Source: Asparagopsis taxiformis (taxonomy: Eukaryota > Rhodophyta > Florideophyceae > Bonnemaisoniales > Bonnemaisoniaceae). From it: 64,000 nucleotides of DNA. A program made the position numbers and the translations under genes. The DNA lies in the NCBI GenBank assembly GCA_030407315.1, contig JALQPE010002165.1, positions 1 through 64,000 of the forward strand, written 5' to 3'. Positions 22,518 through 33,066 of this stretch are shown here, piece after piece (positions within the stretch are counted from its first letter, which is position 1; the number at the start of each line of letters is the position of its first letter). The notes under the pieces were generated by a model. The model made no database searches and was not told where the DNA came from. It was given only the letters and a program-made list of their open reading frames with translations.

Positions 22518-22999
22518 GGATGCCACGTCGTTTCGAATGACGGGCGAGTGGGAGAAATATACAAGGCGATCTATCGATGGCGGGTGTCATACGGCATTGT
22601 GCGCCTTATAGAGATGAGGGCAACGAGTTGCATGTCCACGTCGGCGTTGTCCTTGATGCTAGCCGAGGTTATCTTGGCAGTTGTCGAGATGAGCTTACAG
22701 CAGTGGAATTTGATGGGGTCGTGCGTAAGGCACGTGTCATGTCTGTGGCGTTGTCACACTTTGTGACCTGAGGTGACGGCATGCTCTACTGCTCAGGGGG
22801 TGCTGCACGCGCTTGAGGGTGACAATGCGCGTTGCAGTTTGGAAATGCTTCATACAAGGAGAGGTTAATTGGTCCAGAGTGTACAATCTACTGCAGTACG
22901 TTAAATGAGATGTACACGCGGTGAAATTTCAATTTCTACGTCATCAGATTATTGACTGGCTGGGGTGTGTGTCATACATACAACTGTATGCCGTTCCAA

Positions 23000-24020
23000 C
23001 TTGATTTGCAGCGTTACGTCAAAAATAACGCTATACCTCCGCAATCTGCTCCGCGGTCGACAACCCCCATTTTTTCGCCATCTTCAGCCTGTACCACACC
23101 CAAAACCCTGATCGTCAATGATTGTCCGCCAGGTATATTCTGTAACGCTATCATCGCATTTCTTCAACAGATACAATCGCGTCAGCAACGCAAAGATCAA
23201 AAAAGTATAATGCCAAGTTTTCTTCTGATCGAAACTAAATCATATTCCACTCGTCGTTTCTTGTCCGGATACAAGTTGGTATCATATTTCTTCCCAGTTC
23301 AACCCGACTTCCCTCCAGATTGTATTGCACCACATGGACGGCAACGTGTCCACGCGACATGATGTTCAAGAAAGTTTCGGTGACAGTGAATTACAAGATC
23401 TCCTATGCTGGTCTTATCGACTACCAATTCCAGAGCGTTTCGCATCGACTGTCAGTCCAGGAGTCTAGCGTGCGAGGGAAGTGCCAAAAGAAACTCGGAT
23501 GAAATAACACACTTCCAGGACCAATACTTGATCTCATTGATCTCATCTTGAAGTGAAACAGTCATGTTTGAAAGACCGATTCCTTAGCCACTTAGTTGTG
23601 TTGTCAAGTGAGTGCCATGACCGTCTTGTTGTCGATTTTGTTGCCGCCTTTTGTTTGCTCCATGACGGACATAAATCTGCATCGCACATGTGCGACTAGT
23701 CAATTTACCGCCGAAATCATCTTGCCACCTTTTTCCTTATGGGCAAATAGGAATTGCATGCTTCTTCAACGCACAAGTATCGTACTTGAGAGATTCACGG
23801 CTTTACATTCGATGAAAATTAAAGGGGTCTAACAGGGTTCTGTTATGTCGGGCGGAAAGTGCAGCAGGCATCAAAGTGAAAAATACAGCTGGAATCGTCC
23901 TTGCAGAAATCATTTTCAACCAAACCACTAGGGTTGCTCCTATTCCGAGGTAAATGACTGCGACCGTGTACTGGAAGAAGAGTGGTGCAAATTGATATAT
24001 GCGAAAGATGAAAAATTCCT
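23000..24020 (-). pseudogene. Decayed paralogue of the adjacent membrane protein
   Basis: A - strand frame at about 23840-24010 reads QYTVAVIYLGIGATLVVWL and then RTIPAVFFTLMPAALSA. This matches the order and spacing of hydrophobic segments two and three of the gene at 21103-22517, including the shared IPAVF/LIPAVF-type word. A weaker match to its C-terminal domain is seen around 23090-23180. Stops and frame changes occur throughout. It lies in the same orientation immediately upstream, as expected of a tandem duplicate. Confidence 0.35.
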
Positions 24021-24670
24021 AACCCTGGAACATAGAGATCGAGGCTGAATGATCCAAATATCGAAGTTTCAACGCTTGGAACGCACTGTTGCTACGCAGG
24101 ATACGTGGTATCACGTCGCGATTCTAGGAGACGACCGCTACTCTAATATAGCTTGCCGGTGAAAGTACCAGTGTAGGCGTGATCCAATTGATCTGTATAT
24201 ATGTTCACCGGCTATATGCCACTGGACGAAAGGCGTCGCTGTCTGGGCCAAATTTGCGAAGCTTAAGATGCCAGTAAAACTATTTCTTTGAATGCCAGAC
24301 GGTCGAGAGCTTGTCACGTTTGTAGCGCGTGATCTTCTCGCAAAGGCCGCAATGAAGGACAGAGGTGCTTTTATTTGTGGTGCATAAATTGTAACGCCAC
24401 ACACATGTCGCAGACTATGTATACCAGCCGTTTTATCGCTTCATTCTCAATATGTCAGTTTCACTCCAATTATCTTGTCTACTCGCCAACCATGCTCAAT
24501 GACACCTCCAAATATCTTTAGCGCACAACAATGCAGCTCAAGTCTACACGACCATATCATACTGCACAACTGCAGCCCAACGTACAGCGCACACTGCGAC
24601 GTAAATTGCTGAACACCACCGTGCGTCCACATCCCGTTCGTCTTCACTTATTCCAACACCTGAAAACAAC

Positions 24671-27202
24671 ATGCGTTCAACAACTTTCATCGTCATCATC
24701 TTCTCCCTCCTCTCATTCGCAAATACGCAGCCAGACGATTTTGATGCCTTTATCGCAACCAGAGATAATGCCGTGCAGCAAGTTGCTAGCACTGTTGAGC
24801 GCGCCCTTAATTTCGAGGTGTGGTGCGCTAATGCCGCATCCTGCTCATCTCCACCATGTGTACTATTTTCATGTAATTCAGATTTCGGTACTGCATTCAA
24901 ATGTACCACAGATGTGGTCCCTCGACCATGCGCTGGTAACCTCACCCATGAACAACTATGTGCAGCCTCCGAAAATCCTCAAAGTTCCTTGATCAACTTT
25001 GAACGACCGGTTCTTCGCACTCCGAGAGGTTTTGCTGTAAGTAGCGGTGATGGCGAAGACATTGATATCCCAGATTTGGTCCTAAGAAGGGATATCTGTG
25101 CCCTGAAGAGCATTGAAGGTAACATGGTCAGAGCATATGAAGAAAATAACTTGAAGTTCTGGTTGTATGCTGGAACTGCAAACCGAGCCTTTTCAATCAT
25201 TCCTTCGTCTCCGAGTTGTCGAGACAAAGGCGCAGATGATCCTCTACGTGCATGTGGATATGACCCAACCGTTCGTCCATGGTACGTTACCGCCGCCTCA
25301 GGGCCCAAAGACCTCGTCTTTCTATTCGATAGAACAGCCTTGACGGGAACTGGAAGCAAACTTCGAACCAGTCTCCGCTCAGTTCTACAAGGACTTGATC
25401 GCCGAGACTATGTAGCCGTTGTTGCATACGGAAGTGACAAGGCAGATATCCTTGCTGGCCAGGACGGTCTTCGCGCCGCAGATGCAGATTTCATCGAAGG
25501 TCTTCGAAATTCCATTGAAGATCTCTCGAGTTCAGGTGGTTCACCAAACATAACACTCGCATTTCAAACAGCTTTCGACCTTTTGCGCAGAGCCGAAGTT
25601 TCTGAAAATACGAGCAATTGCTCCAAACTCGTCGTCCTCCTCTCTGGCAATGACGACAAATGTTTCGAATCATGTGCTTTCACTCAGTCTACCGAATGTA
25701 CCTGTGTACGCGACCTTCAGACATTCATTAATGCCGAGCAAAACAACTTATCAGATTCTGCTTCGATCATTTCTTTCTCTGAAAATCAATCGAACAACGG
25801 AGATCGACTTGCACGAACAATCGTTTGTGATAGGGAGTCGTCCGGAATCTGGCGTGAAGTGCTAGAATCCGACACGGAAACATCCGCAATGTCTACATTT
25901 TTACAGTTTGTTGCTGCCTCTCTGTATGAGGACGAGCCGAAAGTTTTCTACTCTCAGATCTACGAAGACAACGGAGGGCTGGGGGAGGTGTTTACACTTG
26001 CTGTTCCAATTTATGAGAGATCGAGTCGTCAGCTTCTCGCAGTAGCAGGTTCCGACGTTACACTTGGAGAAGTGACGAATATTTTAAACAATGAGGACGA
26101 AGCCCGCCAAAGAGTTGGGGCACTGAGCCAAAGGGACCGTTCGTGTCCTGAAAATATCGTACGGGACTCCTGTGCTCTACAGACGCTTCGCTCACAACCG
26201 GGGTCTCAGAAATGTGCACCGTTCCTTCCGAAGAGAAGGGGAATGTGTTATAAGTTTGGAGATGCTTTATACGCGAGGAATTCTTCTGCTTTAAGCTTCA
26301 GTGATGCTCTTACTGAGTGCGCCGGGTTCGGAGGGTCTTCCAAATTGGCAAGAGTAGATACAATCGAGAAGAATGAAGTACTTTCTGGTCTGTATGGTTC
26401 GGATGGCAGTTGGATTGGGTTGAAAGCTGACATTGGCGGGGACCTATTATGGACGGATGGTGATGTAGTGAATAGTACCGTTCGTCAGTTCGGATTCGAT
26501 GAGACTGAGGCACTTAAAACGGTACATGGTCAATCGAATGGACCCGCCTGTGTCACAGCTGATCGTCGAGGCATCAAAAACAACTGGAATGTGGAATCTT
26601 GCAGTGCACGGAGAGGGTTCATTTGCGAAATTGATGGGATGGCTGCGGAGTTTGGAATGAAATGTGAGGAGGTGGTTGACATAAACGAAGAAGTCAGAAA
26701 GGATAGTGTCGTCAATGAAATTCGATGCGATCCAGTAACGCAAGGGAATGATAGGGGATGTACTGAAGAGCAGCAGAAGGAAATTGAAAATGCAAATCCG
26801 TTATGCAAACAAGTTGGGAATGAATTCTCAGAAGAGGACCGGGTATGTTGTGGTGGACTTGCAGATCCAAATAGACCAGAACCCACGTCTGGAGTTCCAA
26901 CTGCTGCAATTGTTTCTATTGCGGTAGGAGCAGCATTGGTGGCCTTAGTTATTATTGGTCTACTCGCGTTGCGTGCCAGAAACCGGAGAAGGGTTCAGGA
27001 CGAGATTGTAGAAGGAGAAAAAGAACTGGAAGAAAAGAGATGGAATCGCATTGCTAATCCTGATTATGATGGAGACAAGATACTTGAAGACCCTTTCGCA
27101 GAAATGGCTGGCACATCTACTGATCACACTTCAATTGCACCGTCAAATCCAAATACAATGACTACTGGCCGACAATCGGAGGACAGTGACCCGATGGCGT
27201 GA
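24671..27202 (+). CDS. Type I membrane protein: VWA/Cache (alpha2delta-like) plus C-type lectin domain
   Basis: The 843-residue protein starts with a signal peptide (residues 1-19). A calcium-channel alpha2delta-like ectodomain follows: the RPWYVTAAS motif at 202-210, a VWA fold at about 214-345, and a Cache-type segment at 425-470 (VFTLAVPIYERSSRQLLAVA). The VWA metal site is degenerate: FDRTALTGT stands where DXSXS is expected, so only the first Asp is kept. A C-type lectin domain spans about 516-653 with WIGL, WTDG, NNWNVESC and GFICE. A single transmembrane helix (745-768) is followed by a basic, then acidic cytoplasmic tail of about 75 residues. Many Cys and N-glycosylation sequons suit a cell-surface receptor or matrix-binding protein. 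Ligand and partner are unknown. Confidence 0.85.
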   Translation: MRSTTFIVIIFSLLSFANTQPDDFDAFIATRDNAVQQVASTVERALNFEVWCANAASCSSPPCVLFSCNSDFGTAFKCTTDVVPRPCAGNLTHEQLCAASENPQSSLINFERPVLRTPRGFAVSSGDGEDIDIPDLVLRRDICALKSIEGNMVRAYEENNLKFWLYAGTANRAFSIIPSSPSCRDKGADDPLRACGYDPTVRPWYVTAASGPKDLVFLFDRTALTGTGSKLRTSLRSVLQGLDRRDYVAVVAYGSDKADILAGQDGLRAADADFIEGLRNSIEDLSSSGGSPNITLAFQTAFDLLRRAEVSENTSNCSKLVVLLSGNDDKCFESCAFTQSTECTCVRDLQTFINAEQNNLSDSASIISFSENQSNNGDRLARTIVCDRESSGIWREVLESDTETSAMSTFLQFVAASLYEDEPKVFYSQIYEDNGGLGEVFTLAVPIYERSSRQLLAVAGSDVTLGEVTNILNNEDEARQRVGALSQRDRSCPENIVRDSCALQTLRSQPGSQKCAPFLPKRRGMCYKFGDALYARNSSALSFSDALTECAGFGGSSKLARVDTIEKNEVLSGLYGSDGSWIGLKADIGGDLLWTDGDVVNSTVRQFGFDETEALKTVHGQSNGPACVTADRRGIKNNWNVESCSARRGFICEIDGMAAEFGMKCEEVVDINEEVRKDSVVNEIRCDPVTQGNDRGCTEEQQKEIENANPLCKQVGNEFSEEDRVCCGGLADPNRPEPTSGVPTAAIVSIAVGAALVALVIIGLLALRARNRRRVQDEIVEGEKELEEKRWNRIANPDYDGDKILEDPFAEMAGTSTDHTSIAPSNPNTMTTGRQSEDSDPMA

Positions 27203-28011
27203 AGAATCAATTTGCAGAACAATGAATGATTAGGGGGAATGGGAATGAAATTATGCGGCACTGATGTATTGCAAGATAGTATCAGTATGCCTGTTGGGGA
27301 ACCTCTACATTTGTCAGTTCGTTTCTTGAAGACATTGCAATTGAAGGGAAACTGATCTTTCTGATGAATAAACCGACAAGCATGCTTCTGTGTTGCTTCG
27401 CAACCACCGGTTACATGATATATATGCAATAGAACTAAAAAGTTGTTTCCTTACACTACGTGACTCGTTGGCCAAACCTTGCTCTCAATTCACTTGAATA
27501 TTGTTTCTGTAAAGGCGCAAAAGTAGCGGGAGAATAAATCGGAGCCTGCGAGGGGATTTTGCTCAGGAGGCGGAAACTGAGGGAAGCTGAGATTCTGGTT
27601 TACGATTGAAGTGAATGCTGTACACCCAGACTTGGATTGAGAATGTGGGGTGGGGGGCTAGACGTGGGACAACAGTGCTCTCGAGGCGCAATGGTAATTG
27701 CGAATTTGGACGCGCATAACCTCATATGCAAAACGTGTGGTCAAAATTAGTGTGCCATATTTGCTTGGAGAGCGCAGTCGAACACAGCAGCATGTCTACT
27801 GATCAATTGCACGCATGCGCACAGGGAGATCAATGAATAGTTTAACTGGAACATGTGAGGACATATGCCATGTCTAAACGCACAGGATCCTTATGGCGCG
27901 CTTGGTGTGCCGGTCGAAATATAGCTGCCTGTGAAGACAACCTGCTAGAGTAGACGAAACATAGTTATAGTACAAAATGACAAGCGTCATTACAACGTCG
28001 CATTCAATGCA
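27203..28011. other. Intergenic, no gene seen
   Basis: This 0.8-kb stretch lies between the convergent lectin-receptor and inositol kinase genes. Frames are short and unremarkable. Confidence 0.5.
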
Positions 28012-29292
28012 TCACGACGAGTCTGTGTTGCTCATACTGGCCGAGGAACTGGATCGCTTTGTATGCTTCACACCGTCCCTGTCGAGAGCCATGGGTGTCA
28101 GTTCGCTGAGCAGGCTGCTAAAGGTGAATTCAGCATCTGGCGACGCGGCAACTTCCTTCGATCTCTTCTCCTCCATAGCGTCGACGACGGCGTTGACCAT
28201 CGAGAAGATCGGCTTTGCTCGATAAACACGTATGGCTTTGAGCGCGTTCAGAATCGAATGCAGACCTGTGATGTAGCCATGATCACGGTCCATGCCCTTG
28301 GGCATAGGGCCTGTATGTGCAAAATCGATCATTCGCACGTCGCAGCGCGTGTGCCGCGTCAGGCCGGAGATTTGATCCTCGGACAAGCGAGCGCTGGGGT
28401 TGATGGTATGTAGCTTGCGCAGGGCGCGCGCCCAGTGCATATAGGGGGCGCGATTGTCGTTGTCGTAGATGAGCAGAATCGATGAGCCGATGAAACGGAA
28501 CTTGTCATTCTTTTCAAATTGGCGAAGAATGTCCTCGATGGCGAGCTGAAAACGTAGCGCGACATCGCTTCGCACACCTGATTCGTCGGTTAGAAAGAAA
28601 GTGAGCACATCTTGCAAGGACACACGCATATGAGCGGAGATGGAATGACTTTGCGCTTTGGTCCCTTTCACGCGTGTATTTTCCAGAGTGCGATACATAC
28701 TGAGACCCTCCAATCTGCAACCGACGTTTTTGGTGCCGGTGACACGGTCGAGCGCATTCATTTTGATTCTTTTCAACAAGCTGGATTCGTCGTCCTCAAC
28801 GGTTTGCACACCCATTTTGAGGTCGATGACGCAGGGTCTCTCAAAGCCATAGGTGAGATTCTCGATCTTGATGGCCTTTCCACCGTCAAGTGTGCCTTTG
28901 AAAGCGGGGATTAAGCGAGCGGGCCACTCGCCGCGTTGAGCGGCTCGATAAAAGTTTACTTCGCGCTCTTCAACTCTCTTGACGAGTGTAGCGCCATCGC
29001 TGTGAAAGCTGCCGTCGTGACCGCCGGCCTGTTCAAAATCGGAATCGGAAGATTTGGAATGCTTTGGTTTGGGCTCGATTGGCACGAGATTGAAAGTGGC
29101 GGGAATGACTTTTTGACCGGCGTGCGACATGGAAATGGCTCGCTCATCGTCCGTAGCGACCTCCACGACGCTATCGCGCTTGAAGAGGGTGACGAGCGTG
29201 TCGGTCTGGCCGGGCTTGGCGCTGAATCTACGCGGAATGCGCGAGAGATTGGACGTCATGCGCGTGGCCTTGGTGGAGGACGAGGGACGCAT
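28012..29292 (-). CDS. Inositol polyphosphate kinase (IPK/IP6K family)
   Basis: This 426-residue protein has the signature of the inositol polyphosphate kinase family, which phosphorylates soluble inositol phosphates towards InsP5, InsP6 or pyrophosphates. The PXXXDXKXG motif is PCVIDLKMG at 153-161 (D157, K159). The SSLL-type motif is GSSILLIYD, and the metal-binding IDF motif is RMIDFAHT near residue 335, followed by the family's DXGYXXGL-like DHGYITGLHSIL. About 100 N-terminal residues are Ser/Lys-rich and probably disordered, and the Ser-rich C terminus is also unstructured. Motifs alone do not separate IPMK from IP6K. The gene is a single exon, divergent from the sulfotransferase cluster. 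Confidence 0.9.
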   Translation of the reverse strand: MRPSSSTKATRMTSNLSRIPRRFSAKPGQTDTLVTLFKRDSVVEVATDDERAISMSHAGQKVIPATFNLVPIEPKPKHSKSSDSDFEQAGGHDGSFHSDGATLVKRVEEREVNFYRAAQRGEWPARLIPAFKGTLDGGKAIKIENLTYGFERPCVIDLKMGVQTVEDDESSLLKRIKMNALDRVTGTKNVGCRLEGLSMYRTLENTRVKGTKAQSHSISAHMRVSLQDVLTFFLTDESGVRSDVALRFQLAIEDILRQFEKNDKFRFIGSSILLIYDNDNRAPYMHWARALRKLHTINPSARLSEDQISGLTRHTRCDVRMIDFAHTGPMPKGMDRDHGYITGLHSILNALKAIRVYRAKPIFSMVNAVVDAMEEKRSKEVAASPDAEFTFSSLLSELTPMALDRDGVKHTKRSSSSASMSNTDSS

Positions 29293-31062
29293 GATGCGAC
29301 GCGGGAGAAAGGTTGGAAACTTTATGGTGGCAAATGGTCGCGGAGCTGCAGCGTGGCGTGGCGTGGCGTGGCGGCTAATGAAAGTTCATGGTGCACAAGT
29401 GTGTTGCCGGTTTGGTCGTTTTTGTAACAACGAAGCGGCTACCAGGTGGCGGCGCATCGTCCAATTTGTATCGTGCTGTTGGCGTCGCGATGGGGAACGC
29501 AATCGGTCGTGCGCGTCATGTCATGTCGTCTACTGTAGTGCTTGCGTAGAATTTTTTTTCGTTTGAAAATTGCGTATGTGATTGGTGCCTGTTGGATGTT
29601 TTGCAATGTTCAAAACATGATTGGCTAATTACATCTGATGCTTTTTAATGCGCTTAAAATAGAACCTCTTCCCAATTGGTTGTTACCACGACAGATTCAC
29701 GGTTTTTCGAACACGTGCACGATTCGAGAATGAGACGAATGGAGTTTGACGAGGACTTTGCACATTGCCATCCTAACGATTATACATTTGTCATTAGGAA
29801 AACTGCAATGTTCAAACAACAACACATATGTTATTATGAGATCGTTTAGTGATGAACAGTTTCATCACTGCATAGAAAACCCACCCATCTCCAGTGGAGT
29901 GCTCTCTTTTGGAAACTGCGTCTCCACCGAATCGTAGTGTCATGCTGTCCAGGAATGTTAAAAAACGATGCTCCTTTTCCCCCAGACGGATTGAAGAAGA
30001 CTGAAGCTATTGTAAATTCTATGCGTCAGTCATTCGTACAGACTTGGCTAAATTTCGCACATTTGAGAGAAAAATAAACACAAACAACGATGCTTTTCAA
30101 CAAAAAATTCAAACCTCCAGTAATGGTTATGATACAGTACACGTAAAGGCGCTCGGCCGAATTAATTTGCCCCGTATGGGTCAGTTGTCGTGGACCCGAG
30201 GTCTTGTAAGTAAGATGTGCGCCAAGACCGAACGCGTATTCTCCACATGGCGAGCTGCGCTGCGCTTCTTGCCACACTGGCGTATCGTCAACTAGGTATT
30301 AGCTAATCTTGTGCTAGCGCCACCCAATAATCACTGCTACAACTGTGCGATCAAGGCGTAGACTCGATTTATTTTTCATGATTGCAGGTTGAAAGCCAAC
30401 GGTAACCCCGGTTAGGGTACCTACCGGCGCTAAATTTTCGCAGAGCGAGAGTCTGCCTGTTTCAACGGCATCATTCCAACCAGCCAGTTTCTACACCAAC
30501 TTTGTATTTACAGTGTATTACGACTCACTGACGTCTCATCAATACTCACTTTCTCGGTTACCGTATCACGGTTGTGATGAATGGCAATGATAATTGCATG
30601 ATATTTGCACAGTACGCCACCTCGATGAACAATGTTTGCGCACTAGTCGATCAACTACACTGTACTGTATCTGTCTACTATACACTACCAAGTTTTAGCT
30701 TTGCTTCCATGATTTCTTTTCTTTAGTATGCCAAAGCTGTTGTTGCAACTCTTTTTAGATACGTTTGCGATAGCGTATTTTCCTCACTCGCTTAATAAAC
30801 AAACGTCACATTCCTCTGCTTCCACCCTGTTATTTATAAATCCCGTTCACTATTAACACGCTTTAGCTCTGTGGGAGATTACGTGCGATGAGTTCCAACT
30901 ATGATGCCGTTGCAATCCTGTGGTGATATGGCCAGCGAAAATCAGGATACTTGTTGATACAGTACCGTGTGACAGCGAGGCTCATTGCTGAAACCAGTAG
31001 AGAATATTGAGTATGACATCACATGTACTGCCATCCGACTTAGCCGTGCCGTCGAGCTGCAG
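29293..31062. other. Intergenic region before the sulfotransferase cluster
   Basis: No supported gene. A short tandem run of GTGGC units lies at about 29350-29373 just upstream of the kinase gene. The rest is AT-rich with short frames only. Confidence 0.5.
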
Positions 31063-31070
31063 TATATAAA
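31063..31070 (+). promoter_or_regulatory. TATA box of sulfotransferase gene 1
   Basis: TATATAAA, 89 bases upstream of the ATG at 31159. It falls inside the open frame that extends upstream to 30985, which argues that translation starts at 31159 and not earlier. Confidence 0.55.
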
Positions 31071-31158
31071 TCTTGTAGCCTTCGCTGATGCCCTTCACGC
31101 AGAAACTTCATATATTGCAATTGGCTTAGTTTCAACAGTCTCTGTTGAATTCACCAGC

Positions 31159-32178
31159 ATGAGTGCGACAGGAAAGAACTTGATTACAAAGTCTCTAACA
31201 AGTCCAACCTATGGCATAGTCTCGGTGATTTTCGCAGCCCTTCTTGTGTTCATCACTTTTGGCGGCTCGGTTCGTCTCTCGCGTCAAAATAAGTTCTCCA
31301 TTCCCGCCACCGAAACACCATTCCGAGCCTCAGCAGGATGTGGCGCGTTCGAGCTGCGCCACGAGGTCGACGGCCGTTGTCGCGCGCTGTCGACCATTCT
31401 ATCAGGCGCTCAAAATATTTATTTTGTGAATTCCAAAAAGGCATCGTACATGTATTGTGCGATTCCGAAAAATGGCTGCACCTACCATTACTCGCTGCTG
31501 CATCGAGTCCAATTCGAAACGTGGACGCTCAACGGAGTCGAAATTCACACAAACAAGAGCAAGAACACGTTGCATTTGGGATATCTCCCTGATGCGAAGA
31601 TAAGTGACAAATTGACAGATGTTTCAATTCCGAAATATGTGATCGTGCGAAATCCCTTGACGAGAACACTTTCCGGGTATAGGGATAAGGTCGAAAGATA
31701 CATGCCGGCTGAGGAACAGACTATTGGCAGATTTCATGAATGGGTGAAAGAGGAGTTTCCACCATATAGCCCCCGCAATGCTACGGTGAAATATAATGTG
31801 CATTGGAGACCACAGATGCGATATTGTGGATTCCGTTATCCTCAGATTTATCAGCGTTTCACCATGTTGAGATTCGAGGAACCGAAGAAGTATGTAGAGT
31901 TTCTATACAAGCATATACCTCGGAGGTACCTCGACTCTGGGTGGGGCGACGGGTCCCAGTCTTTTCGAGAGGCTTCGCTGGCCCCCGTTTATAGCCGAAC
32001 CGGGAATACGAATGAGCTGTTTTATGAATATTTTTCTACGTTGGAGATTTTTGACTATTTGGCCGACATATTGAAGGAGGACATTGATTTTCTGGGGTAC
32101 AGACGTGACGTTGAGGAGATGAGGAAAGAGTTGGAGAAGAAAGTTGCGCGAACGAAGAATGCAGATACGAAGGGATAG
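31159..32178 (+). CDS. Golgi-type carbohydrate sulfotransferase 1
   Basis: This 339-residue type II membrane protein would transfer sulfate from PAPS to a sugar hydroxyl in the Golgi, plausibly on matrix galactans. A short cytoplasmic N terminus precedes one transmembrane helix (IVSVIFAALLVFITFGG, about residues 18-35). The PAPS 5-prime-phosphosulfate loop is IPKNGCTYHYSLLHR and the 3-prime-phosphate motif is VIVRNPLTRTLSGYRDK, both typical of the Sulfotransfer_2 family (chondroitin/dermatan and HNK-1 type). The start at 31159 is chosen because a TATA box lies just upstream. It is the only + strand member of a four-gene cluster and the most diverged from the other three. The acceptor sugar is not predictable. 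Confidence 0.88.
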   Translation: MSATGKNLITKSLTSPTYGIVSVIFAALLVFITFGGSVRLSRQNKFSIPATETPFRASAGCGAFELRHEVDGRCRALSTILSGAQNIYFVNSKKASYMYCAIPKNGCTYHYSLLHRVQFETWTLNGVEIHTNKSKNTLHLGYLPDAKISDKLTDVSIPKYVIVRNPLTRTLSGYRDKVERYMPAEEQTIGRFHEWVKEEFPPYSPRNATVKYNVHWRPQMRYCGFRYPQIYQRFTMLRFEEPKKYVEFLYKHIPRRYLDSGWGDGSQSFREASLAPVYSRTGNTNELFYEYFSTLEIFDYLADILKEDIDFLGYRRDVEEMRKELEKKVARTKNADTKG

Positions 32179-33066
32179 TGAAGCTAACGTGTTTAGAATT
32201 TATACACTAAGATGATGGGGCGATATTTTCCGTGTCGTTCAAATCAAGTGTCACTCCAAACGCGCTATCGAAAACAATTGTCGCGGGGAGAAGCACTGCT
32301 TTTCGTCTGCATTCTTTCTTGAGCATCCCTGTGTGGTGAACGAAAAATATTGCTGGCAGGTTGCGCAAGGATGCTGACGTCGATATCGACAAAATAAATT
32401 TATACTCATCAGTTAGGGCTAAAGTGCTTCCGTGGAATACATAGTACCCTCGAGGGTACACCATACCGCAGTTACAGACACAGCAAATGTAGAATTTTAA
32501 AAACTGATATACTCTCATCTGTCAGACAAGATTGTTGAGAATTGAACAAGTCCAAATTCGCTACTTTAGCTCCACATGTGGCTCATTCCAACACGTTTGC
32601 TTCAGCAAGCAGTAAGGTATGAGACTTGGGGAAGGCTGTCTTTTTTCTCTCTACCCGAGCAACGCCTCAATGAGAGCACACGGCTTCTGATATGCCATGA
32701 CTTGCTTCCAATCACCGACTGAACAAAAACTGACATGTTTAGAACTGCATCGTATATGGTCCACATATTGTGGACACTTAGCAATGTCGTACCGCCTTGA
32801 CCCTAGATAATGTCAGGTCGGATGTGCAACAGACGATGACCTTTTGTCCCAAGTTTCTCTGCCGCTTTACGAGAGCTCGATTAAAATACTACTGTAACTG
32901 CAGATTACAATGGAACATCAGAAAACGAACGAAATCACAACTATCCAATTTTACTGTTATTGAAAATATACCCCTCGAGGGGTAAATGCGCGTTTTCAAC
33001 ATGTTTAGGTAGCGGTGGAACATACTCAGAGCTTGTACAGCCTCAGAAACAAAAAGTTATTTGTCA
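32179..33066. other. Intergenic between convergent sulfotransferases 1 and 2
   Basis: Tail-to-tail spacer of about 0.9 kb with no supported gene. It contains two short CCCTCGAGGG-type palindromes (near 32448-32457 and 32972-32981). Confidence 0.5.

Noticed and set aside
30985..31158. Upstream extension of sulfotransferase 1
   Set aside because: A TATA box lies inside it and the type II anchor layout fits the ATG at 31159.
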